Assembly: GCF_000698595.1 (NCBI RefSeq)
Contig: NZ_JFHC01000041.1
Span: forward strand, 1 to 64,000
Length of the DNA stretch: 64,000 nt
Source: Caballeronia glathei
Lineage (GTDB): Bacteria > Pseudomonadota > Gammaproteobacteria > Burkholderiales > Burkholderiaceae
Direction: 5' to 3'
The notes below the pieces were generated by a model. It had not been told where the DNA came from. It saw only the letters and a program-made list of their open reading frames with translations, and ran no database searches. Positions 24,557-33,406 of the stretch are shown piece after piece (position 1 is the first letter of the stretch; each line of letters begins with the position of its first letter). The position numbers were made by a program, and so were the translations under genes.

Positions 24557-25819
24557 TCACTTCGTGAAGTCCGCGGGGGCGTCGGTGATGCGCTGCTTCG
24601 ACAGGCGCACGTTCCCGTTCGCGGTGTCGGCCGAGTCGGCGCGACCGTGCGCTGCGGGTTGCGTGCGTGAGCTGTTGTCGTCGAGGGTCGGCGAGTGCTG
24701 AAGCAGGCTGTACATCTCCGCGACGCTCATCTGCCGGTCGGCCGCGCGCTGATTCGGCGGAGCGTCGTACTGGCGCGGGGTCGGTCTGGCCGCGCTGCGA
24801 TAGGACGGCTCGGCACCGGCGATGCGCGAATCGGCGGAGAGGGCGCGGCTGGTGGCGCGCGTCGCGGCTGCCGCGCTCGATTCCGATTGCAGACCGAATT
24901 GCAGCCCCGATTGCAGCCCCGATTGCAGCCCCGATTGCGCACCCGACTTCGGTTTTTCGTTGCGCCTGCCGGGAACGGTCTGGCCGATGCCGGCCTGACG
25001 CGCCTCGCGTGCAGCTTTTTTCGCCGCACTCTTCGACGCCCGCGACGCGGCCGGGTAGACCTCGTCGGCAGCGGAGGCCGCCGATCTTGATTTCGCCTTG
25101 CCCGCCAGCGTTGCCGCGGGCTTCGCTCGCGCGGCCGTTTCCGCGTGGCCGGTCGCGACCGTCTTCGGCACGGCCGGACGGTCGGGCAAGCCGACGCTTC
25201 CCGTGATGGCCTTGTTCTGCTGGGCCGGACGCGTGATCTTTGCGATGGCCGATTCAGCCTGGGCTTCCATCGTGACGACGCTCGCCACTGCCGGCTTTGC
25301 CGCCGTGGCCGACGGGCTCACCTGCGCGATACGGGGCTGCGCGAATTCGTCGCGTGACTGATGTTCGGGCGCATGTCCCTGACCGAACATCAGCCACGCG
25401 ATGAACGCCGCGCATGCAAGCGCGATGGCGCCGCCTGCGATCAACCTGCGGCCGCCGGGCTTCGCCGGCTGGGCGGGGCGGCGCGCGGCGCGTGCCGTGG
25501 ACGGCTCGAAAGCGGGCGGTGCCGGTTCGGCAGTGGCCGGAAAATGGGCGGCTTGCGGCTCGCGCGTGTCGAGCTGCGTGCGCGTGAACTTGCCCCACAG
25601 ATTCGCTGGCGTGTAGGGAAACGGGTCCTCGCGAAACGCCACCGTGCTGACATAGCGCGTGAAGAGCCTCGCGGCGTAGAACGGAATCTCGTATTCCGAC
25701 AATGCGGGCCGCGCGCACGACGGCAACCAGTCGCGACCGAAGGTGACGCTCTGGTTTCCGAGCGGATTCAGGGAGGGCAGGAGCAGATCGCCTTGCACAA
25801 CGATCATGGGTGCGTTCAT
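24557..25819 (-). CDS. Unrecognised single-span membrane protein with SGLQ repeats
   Basis: A 420-residue protein I do not recognise. Residues 1-85 (MNAPMIVVQGDLLLPSLNPLG, EIPFYAARLFTRYVSTVAFRED) are a compact conserved-looking N-terminal part. A single membrane helix (AGGAIALACAAFIAWLMFG) lies near residues 123-141 after a basic RRPAQPAKPGGRR segment. The remainder is low-complexity Ala/Ser/Lys-rich and contains four SGLQ-like tetrapeptide repeats. With no signal peptide, the N-terminus should be cytoplasmic and the long tail periplasmic. AGAAG precedes the ATG. It is followed by the DUF2968 gene; the two probably work in the same envelope context. The tail composition suggests peptidoglycan or periplasm spanning (inference). 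Confidence 0.65.
   Translation of the reverse strand: MNAPMIVVQGDLLLPSLNPLGNQSVTFGRDWLPSCARPALSEYEIPFYAARLFTRYVSTVAFREDPFPYTPANLWGKFTRTQLDTREPQAAHFPATAEPAPPAFEPSTARAARRPAQPAKPGGRRLIAGGAIALACAAFIAWLMFGQGHAPEHQSRDEFAQPRIAQVSPSATAAKPAVASVVTMEAQAESAIAKITRPAQQNKAITGSVGLPDRPAVPKTVATGHAETAARAKPAATLAGKAKSRSAASAADEVYPAASRASKSAAKKAAREARQAGIGQTVPGRRNEKPKSGAQSGLQSGLQSGLQFGLQSESSAAAATRATSRALSADSRIAGAEPSYRSAARPTPRQYDAPPNQRAADRQMSVAEMYSLLQHSPTLDDNSSRTQPAAHGRADSADTANGNVRLSKQRITDAPADFTK
24881..24940 (-). repeat. 12-bp tandem repeat, five units
   Basis: There are five 12-bp units of CCCCGATTGCAG type (the first two degenerate, units three and four identical, the last ending GCGC). On the minus strand they encode four SGLQ tetrapeptides inside the membrane protein. 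The copy number is likely to vary between strains by slippage. Confidence 0.85.
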
Positions 25820-26125
25820 TGGGTCTTCTCTATTCCGAATGCGTGCGTCGGGGGCTGCCCGGCGGCCGGCCGGCGCGGCCGCGTGAAAGTCATTCGGCGA
25901 CCCGCGAGACGGTGGGGCCGGAAGCACGGCACCCGGACCGGCGACAAAATCAACCGGCAATCATACGGAGCCCACAGCGCAAGAACGATCAGAACCCTCT
26001 GAAGTTTGGCGTCGACGTAATGCGCCGGTTGACTTGCACGAGATTTCGGCGTGCAAGGACATTAGTGATCCGCACGATGACGTGCGGCGGCGTGCGGTGG
26101 CATGAGGCGGCGTGCGCTGCCGGTG
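25820..26125. other. Noncoding stretch between unrecognised membrane protein and GNAT gene
   Basis: This 306-bp stretch holds the upstream region of the membrane-protein gene and the 3' flank of the GNAT gene. It becomes AT-richer at 25965-26070, where a promoter for the minus-strand genes could lie, but no convincing -35/-10 pair, terminator or small gene is visible. Confidence 0.4.
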
Positions 26126-26674
26126 TCAGTCGAGGGCGAGCGTGTAGCGCAATGCGATCAGGTCGATGCCGCCCATGTGATCGTCTTCGCGGCCCGCGAG
26201 CTGCCAGCCGCGCGATTCGTAGAACCCGATCGCGGCCCGATTCGCTTCGAGTACATATAGATGCAGCTGGCGCGCGCCGCGCTCGCGTGCCCATGCCTTC
26301 GCCGCGCGGAGCATCGCGCTGCCCGCGCCGGCGCCCTTGTAGCCCGGCAGCGCGTGCAGGTTGTCGACCAGCACGCTGCCGCTGTCGTCGGGATTCGCGA
26401 CGCAGACGAAGCCGATCGGCGTCTCGCCCGCTTCCGCGATCAGAACCTCGCCTGCGCCCGCTTCGATTTCCGTCATCCGGTGCGCCCAGTGTGCCGCGCG
26501 CTCGGCGGGAAGCTCGTGATCGAGAAACGCGTCGGGAAGAATGCCGCGATACGCCGTCACCCAGCTTTGCACGTGCATTTGAGCGACGAGCGGCGCGTCG
26601 GCAAGCGTCGCAGGGCGCAGGCGCAGGTCTTCCGAAAGCTTTCTGGCGATTTTAGTATGCTGAGAGATAGGCAT
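26126..26674 (-). CDS. GNAT-family N-acetyltransferase
   Basis: A 182-residue Gcn5-related acetyltransferase. After a short lead, LRLRPATLADAPLVAQMHVQSW starts the fold; the acetyl-CoA binding motif is PGYKGAGAGSAMLRAA (an R/Q-x-x-G-x-G/A variant), and the C-terminal motif LYVLEANRAAIGFYESRGW is clear. The substrate is unknown. The ATG at 26674 (MPISQHTKIARKL) is chosen over a longer frame that runs into the promoter region; no strong ribosome site is visible. It is monocistronic and divergent from the MHS carrier gene, with a 214-bp AT-richer intergenic region. Confidence 0.88.
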   Translation of the reverse strand: MPISQHTKIARKLSEDLRLRPATLADAPLVAQMHVQSWVTAYRGILPDAFLDHELPAERAAHWAHRMTEIEAGAGEVLIAEAGETPIGFVCVANPDDSGSVLVDNLHALPGYKGAGAGSAMLRAAKAWARERGARQLHLYVLEANRAAIGFYESRGWQLAGREDDHMGGIDLIALRYTLALD

Positions 26675-26888
26675 ATGTAAGCTGATGTTAATGTGAATTT
26701 GCGCGAAATTACGCGATGTTAGGGATGGGCGGGGTGCCGCTTCCCGCGTTAATATTGGGCGTGCCCGCACGAGCGGAAGAAAGCGGGCAAACCCTTATTC
26801 CGACAGCGGCTGCCGGAACGGCCGGAATGTCGTGAATGCGCCGGCCGGCGTTGCATGAGCGCCGCCGCTGGTTTTATCGAGAGAATCA

Positions 26889-28178
26889 ATGTCCCACCCC
26901 ATCCCCGCCAACGAATCCAAGTTCAAGACCGTGTTCCGCGTCGTGAGCGGCAACTTTCTTGAAATGTACGACTTCATGGTCTACGGCTACTACGCCTCGG
27001 CGATCGCCAAGACCTACTTTCCGAGCGGCAACGAGTTCGCGTCGCTGATGCTCGCGCTCTCCGTATTCGGCGCGGGCTTCCTGATGCGGCCGGTCGGCGC
27101 GATCGTGCTCGGCGCCTATATCGACCATCACGGCCGGCGCAAGGGCCTGATCCTCACGCTCACGCTGATGGCGATCGGCACCGCCTGCGTCGCGCTCGTG
27201 CCGGGGTATGCCATGATCGGTGCGCTCGCGCCGATCATCGTGCTTGGCGGGCGGCTGCTGCAGGGCTTCTCGGCGGGCGTCGAACTGGGCGGCGTGTCGG
27301 TGTACCTGTCGGAGATTGCGACCAGGGGCAACAAGGGATTCTATTGCTCCTGGCAATCCGGCAGCCAGCAGGTCGCGGTGGTGTTCGCCGCGCTGATCGG
27401 CGTGATCATGAACCGCGTGCTGCCGCCGGAGCAGATGGCGTCGTGGGGCTGGCGCGTGCCGTTCCTGATCGGCTGCCTGATCGTGCCGTTCCTCGTCATC
27501 ATCCGCCGGTCGCTGCGCGAAACGGACGAGTTCCTCGCGCGCAAGCATCGGCCGGGCATGGGCGAGATCGCGAAGTCGATCGCGCAGAACTGGGGCATCG
27601 TGATTGCCGGCATGGGCATGGTGATCATGACGACCGTGTCGTTCTACATGATCACCGCCTACACGCCGACGTTCGGCAAGGAAGTGCTGAAACTCTCGTC
27701 GATCGACACGCTCGTCGTGACGGTGTGCATCGGCTTGTCGAATCTCGTGTGGCTGCCGGTGATGGGCGCGGTGTCCGATCGCGTCGGCCGCCGTCCCGTG
27801 CTGCTCGTCTTCACGATCCTCACGATCCTGACGTCGTATCCGGCGGTGCAGTGGCTGGTCGCCGACCCGTCGTTCACGCGGCTGCTCGAGGCCGAATTGT
27901 GGCTCTCGTTCCTGTACGGCAGCTATAACGGCGCGATGGTGGTGGCGCTCACGGAGGTGATGCCGGTCGAAGTGCGCACGACGGGTTTCTCGATGGCCTA
28001 CAGCCTGGCGACGACCATCGGCGGCTTTACGCCCGCGATCTCGACCTACCTGATCCACGCGACCGGCAACAAGGCCGCGCCCGGACTGTGGATGGGACTT
28101 GCCGCGATCTGCGGCCTCATCGCGACGCTCGTGCTGTACCGTTCGCCCGCGGCGCGCAATCAGTACAAGGCCGCGTGA
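26889..28178 (+). CDS. MHS-family MFS proton symporter, citrate/tricarballylate type
   Basis: A 429-residue twelve-helix metabolite:H+ symporter. Strong family marks are VVSGNFLEMYDFMVYGYYASAI at the start, RPVGAIVLGAYIDHHGRRKGL in loop 2-3, GRLLQGFSAGVELGGVSVYLSEIA and TEVMPVEVRTTGFSMAYSLATTIGG. The pattern is closest to citrate (CitA/CitH) and tricarballylate (TcuC) carriers, so a tricarboxylate substrate is likely but not proven. GAGAG precedes the ATG. It stands alone, ends in a strong terminator, and has no adjacent catabolic genes or sensor kinase. Confidence 0.88.
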   Translation: MSHPIPANESKFKTVFRVVSGNFLEMYDFMVYGYYASAIAKTYFPSGNEFASLMLALSVFGAGFLMRPVGAIVLGAYIDHHGRRKGLILTLTLMAIGTACVALVPGYAMIGALAPIIVLGGRLLQGFSAGVELGGVSVYLSEIATRGNKGFYCSWQSGSQQVAVVFAALIGVIMNRVLPPEQMASWGWRVPFLIGCLIVPFLVIIRRSLRETDEFLARKHRPGMGEIAKSIAQNWGIVIAGMGMVIMTTVSFYMITAYTPTFGKEVLKLSSIDTLVVTVCIGLSNLVWLPVMGAVSDRVGRRPVLLVFTILTILTSYPAVQWLVADPSFTRLLEAELWLSFLYGSYNGAMVVALTEVMPVEVRTTGFSMAYSLATTIGGFTPAISTYLIHATGNKAAPGLWMGLAAICGLIATLVLYRSPAARNQYKAA

Positions 28179-28225
28179 TCCGCATGAATTGCGCGATGGG
28201 GGCGCCTCGCGCGCCCGCCTGAACG

Positions 28226-28255
28226 AAAAACCCCTCGTCGCGGCGAGGGGTTTTT
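28226..28255. terminator. Bidirectional terminator
   Basis: The stem AAAAACCCCTCG (28226-28237) and CGAGGGGTTTTT (28244-28255) have a short TCGCGG loop and a seven-T run. It ends the MHS carrier gene and lies directly against the stop of the convergent TPR gene. Confidence 0.92.
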
Positions 28256-28256
28256 T

Positions 28257-30107
28257 TCAGCCGCCGCGCACGTCCGCGGCCACTCTTTCGACGACGTCCG
28301 CCCAGCCTCCCGGCTCGGCCTGGCGAAAGAGCCGCGTCTTCGGATACCACGTGCTCGACAGCGCATCGATGCCCCATCGCCAGTCGGCGGCGAACGGCAG
28401 CATCAGCCAGAGCGGCTTGCCGAGCGCGCCGGCCAGATGCGCCACCGACGTATCCACCGACACCACGCCATCCAGCCGGTCGACGATCGCGCCGGTATCG
28501 GCGAAATTCTCGAGGCGCCCGTCGAGGCGATGAATCGCCTTCGCGCACGGGTGCGCGTCGAGCGCGGCGCGTTCGACGGCGGCGAGAACGGGCTGGAGCA
28601 CGATCCAGTCGATCCCTTCCAGCGCGAACAGCGGATCGAGCATGGCAAGCGGGAGCGAGCGTGTCTCGCCGGGCTGCAGGCGCCCCGACCACGTGATGCC
28701 GATCTTGCGCTTTGCCTGCCCGCCGATCGAACCGCGCCATTTGCGGCGGTACGCGGCGGGCACGACGAGATAGGGCGTGCGGGCGGGAATCGATTCGAGC
28801 GTCGTCATCCCGAGCGCGAGCGGCAGGCTCATCAGCGGGCAGAACGCGTCGGCGCGCGCGGGGGCGTCGGCGGCGCTCTTCAGCTCGATGCGTGCCGCCT
28901 GCGCCGCGGGCTCGAGAAGCGGGAGGAGCGCAGGCTGCACTTCCAGCACGAGCCGGCCGGCGAGCTTCGCGGCGAACGGCGCGAAACGCATGAACTGCAG
29001 CGTGTCGCCGAAACCCTGCTCGGCGCGCACGAGCAGCGTGCGGCCCGGCATCGGCTCGCCGTTCCAGCGCGGCAGCGGCGGCGCTTTTGCGCTTCCGGGC
29101 GTCTTGAGGCGCCATTCGTAGGCGGCGAGGCCGCGCGCGTAATCGCCGAGCGCAAGCAGGGCGAGCGAGCGGTTCAGCTGCGCAGCCGGCTCGTCCGGAC
29201 CGAGGCGCAGCGCCTGGTCGAACGCCCGCACGGCCGCCGGATGATTGCCGAGCGCGAGATGCGCGTTGCCGAGACCCAGCCACGCGACCGCGTATTTCGG
29301 ATCGAGTCCGACGGCGCGCTCGAACTGCGGCAGCGCCTCCGCCTGCCGGCCGAGCGTGGCGAGCGCGTGCCCGAGCCCGAAATGCGCGGGCGCGAAGCGC
29401 GGCTGCAGGCGGATCGTCGTTTCGAGCGGCGCGACGGCGTCGGCGGGCCGGCCTGATGCATCGAGCAGATTGCCCAGGTTGAAGTGCGCGGCGACGTAGT
29501 TCGGCTCGGCCTCGATGGCGGCGCGAAACTGCCTGATCGCGCCATCCGGGTCGCCGAGCGCGTTGAGCGCCATGCCGAGGTTGTTGAGCGCGCCGGCATG
29601 TCGTGGACGAATGGCGAGCGCCCGCCTGAACGCACGGGCGGCGTCTTCGAAACGGCGCAGCGCCGACAGCGCGTTGCCGAAGTTGTTCCACGTCGGCGCG
29701 TCGTTGGGCTGAAGGCGCAGTGCCTTTTCGAAGGCGTCGGCGGCGTCCTCGTGACGGCCCGCCGCCGTGTACGCGTTGCCGAGGTTGTATTGCGCGAGCG
29801 GAAACCCCGGCTGCAGCGTGAGCGCGTTGCGAAAGCGTTCGATCGCGTCGTCGAGACGGCCGAGCGCCTTCAGCGCATTGCCCAGGTTGAGCTGCAGGCC
29901 GGCGTCGGTCGGGCGCAGGTCCACCGCGCGGCGCACGAGCTCGGCCGCTTCCGCGTGCTGGCCTTGCTGATGGCGCAGCACGCCGAGCAGATGCAGCGCG
30001 TCGACGTGGCGAGGTTCGGCGGCAAGCGCGGCTTCGTAGGCGCGCTCCGCTTCGGTCAGGCGGCCGTCACGATGGGCCGCGAAACCGCGGGCGAATACAG
30101 TGTTCAT
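28257..30107 (-). CDS. TPR-repeat protein with GT9-like C-terminal domain
   Basis: A 616-residue soluble protein. Residues 1-340 are eight to nine tetratricopeptide repeats (pattern A.YNLGNAYTAAGRHEDAADAFEKALRLQP). The C-terminal 250 residues resemble glycosyltransferase family 9 or the similar domain in Burkholderia TPR proteins: LLVRAEQGFGDTLQFMRF, KIGITWSGRLQPGETRSLPL, DGVVSVDTSVAHLAGALGKPLWLML. Whether it transfers sugar is unknown. The ATG at 30107 is the most downstream plausible start; none has a good ribosome site, and ATG 30134 is an alternative. It is divergent from the zinc arsR/CDF operon, so its promoter shares that intergenic region. Confidence 0.82.
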   Translation of the reverse strand: MNTVFARGFAAHRDGRLTEAERAYEAALAAEPRHVDALHLLGVLRHQQGQHAEAAELVRRAVDLRPTDAGLQLNLGNALKALGRLDDAIERFRNALTLQPGFPLAQYNLGNAYTAAGRHEDAADAFEKALRLQPNDAPTWNNFGNALSALRRFEDAARAFRRALAIRPRHAGALNNLGMALNALGDPDGAIRQFRAAIEAEPNYVAAHFNLGNLLDASGRPADAVAPLETTIRLQPRFAPAHFGLGHALATLGRQAEALPQFERAVGLDPKYAVAWLGLGNAHLALGNHPAAVRAFDQALRLGPDEPAAQLNRSLALLALGDYARGLAAYEWRLKTPGSAKAPPLPRWNGEPMPGRTLLVRAEQGFGDTLQFMRFAPFAAKLAGRLVLEVQPALLPLLEPAAQAARIELKSAADAPARADAFCPLMSLPLALGMTTLESIPARTPYLVVPAAYRRKWRGSIGGQAKRKIGITWSGRLQPGETRSLPLAMLDPLFALEGIDWIVLQPVLAAVERAALDAHPCAKAIHRLDGRLENFADTGAIVDRLDGVVSVDTSVAHLAGALGKPLWLMLPFAADWRWGIDALSSTWYPKTRLFRQAEPGGWADVVERVAADVRGG

Positions 30108-30166
30108 GACGGGAAAGTAATGCAAACCCCGCATTTTCCCACACACTCGACCCCGTCCGTAGACGA

Positions 30167-30196
30167 TTGACATTTTGCCTTCGTCGCACCTAACAT
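30167..30196 (+). promoter_or_regulatory. Sigma70 promoter of the arsR-CDF operon
   Basis: An exact -35 TTGACA (30167-30172) and a -10 TAACAT (30191-30196) are separated by 18 bp. The start would fall near 30203, inside the operator. This rules out the long reading frame starting at TTG 30175. Confidence 0.7.
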
Positions 30197-30217
30197 ATGA
30201 ACACGTATTCAAGTGTT
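30192..30217 (+). promoter_or_regulatory. SmtB/CzrA-type metal-responsive operator
   Basis: The imperfect 12-2-12 dyad has left arm AACATATGAACA (30192-30203), centre CG, and right arm TATTCAAGTGTT (30206-30217); 9 of 12 positions are complementary. It covers the -10 box and start site. The geometry and the TGAA/TTCA core are those bound by zinc-sensing ArsR-family repressors. Confidence 0.7.
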
Positions 30218-30231
30218 TGTCAGATTGGCAC

Positions 30232-30561
30232 GTGGCCTCGACTTTCCCTCCCTCCGACGATCGCGTCGTCCCGCTCGCCGACCTGTTCCGCCTGCTCGGC
30301 GACCCGACGCGGCTGCGCATCGTGCTCGCGTGTGCCGACGAAAAGCGGGCGGTGGGCGCGATTGCGGAGTCGCTGGGATTGTCGGCGTCGCTCGTGAGCC
30401 ACCACTTGCGGCTCTTGCGGGCGGCGCGGATCGTGCGCGCCGAGCGGCAGGGCAAGCAGGTGTTCTACCTCGCCGCGGACCGGCACATCAGCGGCATGCT
30501 GGCGGAAATGCTCGAGCACGTCGCCGAGCCGCAGACCGACTTCAGACCGGACAACGAGTAA
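30232..30561 (+). CDS. ArsR/SmtB-family zinc-type repressor
   Basis: A 109-residue winged-helix repressor. The recognition region is SLGLSASLVSHHLRLLRAARIVRAERQGKQVFYL. The alpha-5 metal site is complete: Asp83, His85, His96 and Glu99 (DxH-x10-HxxE), the zinc/cobalt site of SmtB and CzrA. The alpha-3 cysteine pair of arsenic or cadmium sensors is absent. I chose GTG 30232 because upstream starts lie within the promoter and operator; no strong ribosome site is present and TTG 30217 is possible. Its stop codon directly abuts the ATG of the CDF exporter, so the two are one operon, presumably self-repressed and released by Zn2+. Confidence 0.88.
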   Translation: MASTFPPSDDRVVPLADLFRLLGDPTRLRIVLACADEKRAVGAIAESLGLSASLVSHHLRLLRAARIVRAERQGKQVFYLAADRHISGMLAEMLEHVAEPQTDFRPDNE

Positions 30562-31548
30562 ATGACAACGCATCCGCACGGTCATGACCATGACCACGAG
30601 CATGACCATGGGCACGGCCATAGCCATGATCACGGCCATGGCGGCCATCACCACCACCAGGCGCCGCGGGCGGGGCAGGGACGCACGTTCGCGCTCGCGG
30701 TCGGGCTGAACCTGGTGATCGTCGCCGTGCAGGCGGTATACGGCTTTCTTGCCCACTCGACGGCGCTCCTCGCCGACGCCGGCCACAATCTGTCCGACGT
30801 TCTCGGCCTTCTGCTCGCGTGGGGCGCGGTCTGGCTCGGCACCCGCCAGCCGTCGTCGCGCTATACGTTCGGCCTTGGCAGCTCGTCGATACTCGCGTCG
30901 CTCGCCAACGCCGCGCTGCTGCTCTTCGCGTGCGGCGCGATCGTGCTCGAGGCGATCCAGCGTCTTCTGAACCCGGCGCCCGTCGCGGGCTTCGACGTGT
31001 TCGTCGTCGCGACGCTCGGGCTCGTGGTGAACGGCTTCAGCGCGTGGCTCTTCATGCGCGGCAGCAAGGAAGACCTGAACGTTCGCGGCGCGTTCCTGCA
31101 CATGGCGGCCGACGCCGCGATCTCCGCCGCGGTCGCGGTGAGCGGGCTCGCGATCCTCTACACCGGCTGGAGCTGGATCGACCCGGTGATGAGCCTCATC
31201 GTGGTGTCGGTGATCGTCTACGGCACGTGGGGGCTCGGGCGCGACGCAATGCGGCTCGCGATGGCCGCGGTGCCGTCGACGGTGGACATGCCGCGCATCG
31301 AGCGCTACCTGTCGGATCTGCCGGGCGTCGACGATGTCCACGATCTGCACGTGTGGGCGCTTTCGACCACCGAGAACGCGATGACCGTGCATCTCGTGAT
31401 GCGGCAGGGCCATCCCGGCGACACGTTCGTCGACGGCGTCGTGAAGACGCTGCGCGACGACTACGCGATGCACCACGCGACGCTCCAGGTCGAGCTCGGC
31501 ACGACCGAGCACCGTTGTGCGCTGCACGCGCGGCCGCACGGCCGCTGA
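30562..31548 (+). CDS. Cation diffusion facilitator (CzcD/ZitB-like zinc exporter)
   Basis: A 328-residue CDF transporter exporting divalent metal by proton exchange at the inner membrane. Residues 4-32 are a His/Asp-rich cytoplasmic head with over a dozen histidines. Six membrane helices follow. The transport site is the HxxxD/HxxxD set: His75 and Asp79 in helix 2 (ADAGHNLSD), His179 and Asp183 in helix 5 (LHMAAD), the arrangement of Zn2+-selective members. The C-terminal cytoplasmic domain has DVHDLHVWALS. Translation starts on the base after the repressor stop, so expression is coupled. Zn2+ is the likely substrate, with Co2+ or Cd2+ possible. Confidence 0.93.
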   Translation: MTTHPHGHDHDHEHDHGHGHSHDHGHGGHHHHQAPRAGQGRTFALAVGLNLVIVAVQAVYGFLAHSTALLADAGHNLSDVLGLLLAWGAVWLGTRQPSSRYTFGLGSSSILASLANAALLLFACGAIVLEAIQRLLNPAPVAGFDVFVVATLGLVVNGFSAWLFMRGSKEDLNVRGAFLHMAADAAISAAVAVSGLAILYTGWSWIDPVMSLIVVSVIVYGTWGLGRDAMRLAMAAVPSTVDMPRIERYLSDLPGVDDVHDLHVWALSTTENAMTVHLVMRQGHPGDTFVDGVVKTLRDDYAMHHATLQVELGTTEHRCALHARPHGR

Positions 31549-31639
31549 GGCCGGGCGAAGCCTTGTCGCGGCTCGCCGAAAGCCGAAATTCAGGATGAGC
31601 GCGGTACACTAGACGGCGTGACGTTGCAGGGAGGAGTGC

Positions 31640-33349
31640 ATGTTCGCCCCAAAGCTGAATCCGCACGACAAACTGGATGTGGCGCCTGTCCTGATCGTCG
31701 GCGCGGGTCCGACGGGCCTCGCCGCCGCGATGAGCCTCGCCCGCGCGCACATTCCGGTGCGCCTCATCGACAAGGCGCACGAGCCCTCACCGTATTCCCG
31801 TGCGATCGGTCTCCAGGCGCGCACGCTCGAGCTCTTCGAGCAGCATCGCATCGTCGCGCCGTTTCTCGAACTCGGCCATCGCGCGCGCGTCGCCAACCTG
31901 TATTCGAACGGCCAGCGGCTCGCCCGGCTCGACTTCGATCCCCTCCAGACGCGCTATCCGTATCTGCTGTTCCTCGACCAGTCCGAAACCGAGCGGCTCC
32001 TGACCGAGCATCTGAAAACGTTCAGCGTGCGCATCGAGCGCGGCGTCGAACTGCACGACTTCTCGCAGGGCGCGGCGGGCGTGCAGGCGTCGCTGCGGCA
32101 TCCGAACGGACGCGAGGAAACGCTGCGGCCGTCGTACATGATCGCCGCCGACGGCGCGCACAGCCTCGTGCGGCACCGGCTCGACATCGGCTTTGCCGGC
32201 AAGACCTACGAGCAGACGTTCCTGCTCGCCGACGTGCAGGCCGACTCCGACTGGCCCGACGACGAGTTCCACATCTTCGCGTCGGGCGAGGGCCTCGCCG
32301 CGCTCTTTCCGATGGGCGGGGGCCGCGCGCGCCTGATCGCCGACCTCCCGACCCCGCCCGCCGCCGGCGCGCGCCCGACCCTCGAGGAATGCCGCGCCCT
32401 CGTCGAGCGGCGCGTGCATCATCGCGTGAAGCTCTCGAATCTCGGCTGGTCGTCGCATTTCCAGCTGAACAGCCGCATGGTGGACCGGCTGCGCGTGGAC
32501 CGCATTTTCCTCGCCGGCGACGCCGCGCACGTGCACAGCCCCGCCGGCGCGCAGGGCATGAACACGGGCATACAGGAAGCGCTGAACCTCGGCTGGAAGA
32601 TCGCGCGCATGCTCGCGGGCGGCGCGTCTGAGCGCCTGCTCGACACCTATCACATCGAGCGGCACCCGATCGAGCGCGACGTGCTGCGGCAAAGCAACAT
32701 GCTCACGCAGATGGCGGGCGCGGAACACGGCCCGATGAAGCTGATGCGCGACCACGTGATGCCCGCGCTCGCCGCGATCGGGCCGCTGCGCGACGCGATG
32801 CGGCGCACCGTGAGCGAGCTGTCGATCCAGTACCGGCGCAGTCCGCTCACGCTCGAGCGGCTGCTCGACGGCGGCCCGCGGGCGGGCGAGCGCGCGCCGG
32901 ATGCGCGGGTGCACGTGGTGGACGGCCCGCTCGGGCGCGCGCCGGGCGTGTGCTGCCTCTACGACCTGCACGACCCGGCCTGGTTCTCGCTGTTCCTGCT
33001 CGTCACGCCGACCGGAGAAGACGACATCGCGCTCGCGCCGGCGACCATTTCGATCGCGCATGCGATGCGGGACAACGACCTCGGCAGCCTCGGGGACGCG
33101 CTCGAACGGATCCTGCCCAACGCGGTGCGCGTCTGGCGCATAACGGACACGCACGGCGAGGGTGCGCGATCGCTGACGGACAACTACGGGCGCACGCGTC
33201 CCTCGTTCTATCTGGTGCGCCCGGACGGCTACATCGCCGCGCGCGGGCGGGCGCCGTCGGACGTGAACGGCCTGCTGCGCCACTGCGAAATGTGGTTCGG
33301 CGCGAGTGCGGCCTCCGAGTCGCCCGAGCGCGAATACAAGGAAGACTAG
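31640..33349 (+). CDS. FAD-dependent aromatic monooxygenase (PHBH family)
   Basis: A 569-residue group A flavoprotein hydroxylase. It has the dinucleotide motif LIVGAGPTGLAAAMSLAR (residues 18-35), the DG motif MIAADGAHSLVRHRL and the second FAD motif FLAGDAAHVHSPAGAQGMNTGIQEALNLGWK (quoted in two parts: FLAGDAAHVHSPAGAQ and GMNTGIQEALNLGWK). A thioredoxin-like C-terminal domain, as in PheA/TetX-like and 2-polyprenyl-type phenol hydroxylases, occupies residues 410-550. GGGAGGAG precedes the ATG. It is monocistronic, ends at a strong terminator, and has no neighbouring ring-cleavage genes, so the substrate is open; antibiotic or phenolic hydroxylation are both possible. Confidence 0.88.
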   Translation: MFAPKLNPHDKLDVAPVLIVGAGPTGLAAAMSLARAHIPVRLIDKAHEPSPYSRAIGLQARTLELFEQHRIVAPFLELGHRARVANLYSNGQRLARLDFDPLQTRYPYLLFLDQSETERLLTEHLKTFSVRIERGVELHDFSQGAAGVQASLRHPNGREETLRPSYMIAADGAHSLVRHRLDIGFAGKTYEQTFLLADVQADSDWPDDEFHIFASGEGLAALFPMGGGRARLIADLPTPPAAGARPTLEECRALVERRVHHRVKLSNLGWSSHFQLNSRMVDRLRVDRIFLAGDAAHVHSPAGAQGMNTGIQEALNLGWKIARMLAGGASERLLDTYHIERHPIERDVLRQSNMLTQMAGAEHGPMKLMRDHVMPALAAIGPLRDAMRRTVSELSIQYRRSPLTLERLLDGGPRAGERAPDARVHVVDGPLGRAPGVCCLYDLHDPAWFSLFLLVTPTGEDDIALAPATISIAHAMRDNDLGSLGDALERILPNAVRVWRITDTHGEGARSLTDNYGRTRPSFYLVRPDGYIAARGRAPSDVNGLLRHCEMWFGASAASESPEREYKED

Positions 33350-33406
33350 GGCGCCTCGCCCGTTCTCGAGTGGCGCTTGCCGCAGCAAAAGACATGAACG
33401 CCGGAC

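Noticed and set aside
24881..24940. Possible CRISPR-like array
   Set aside because: The units are 12 bp, directly tandem without spacers, and in frame within a protein.
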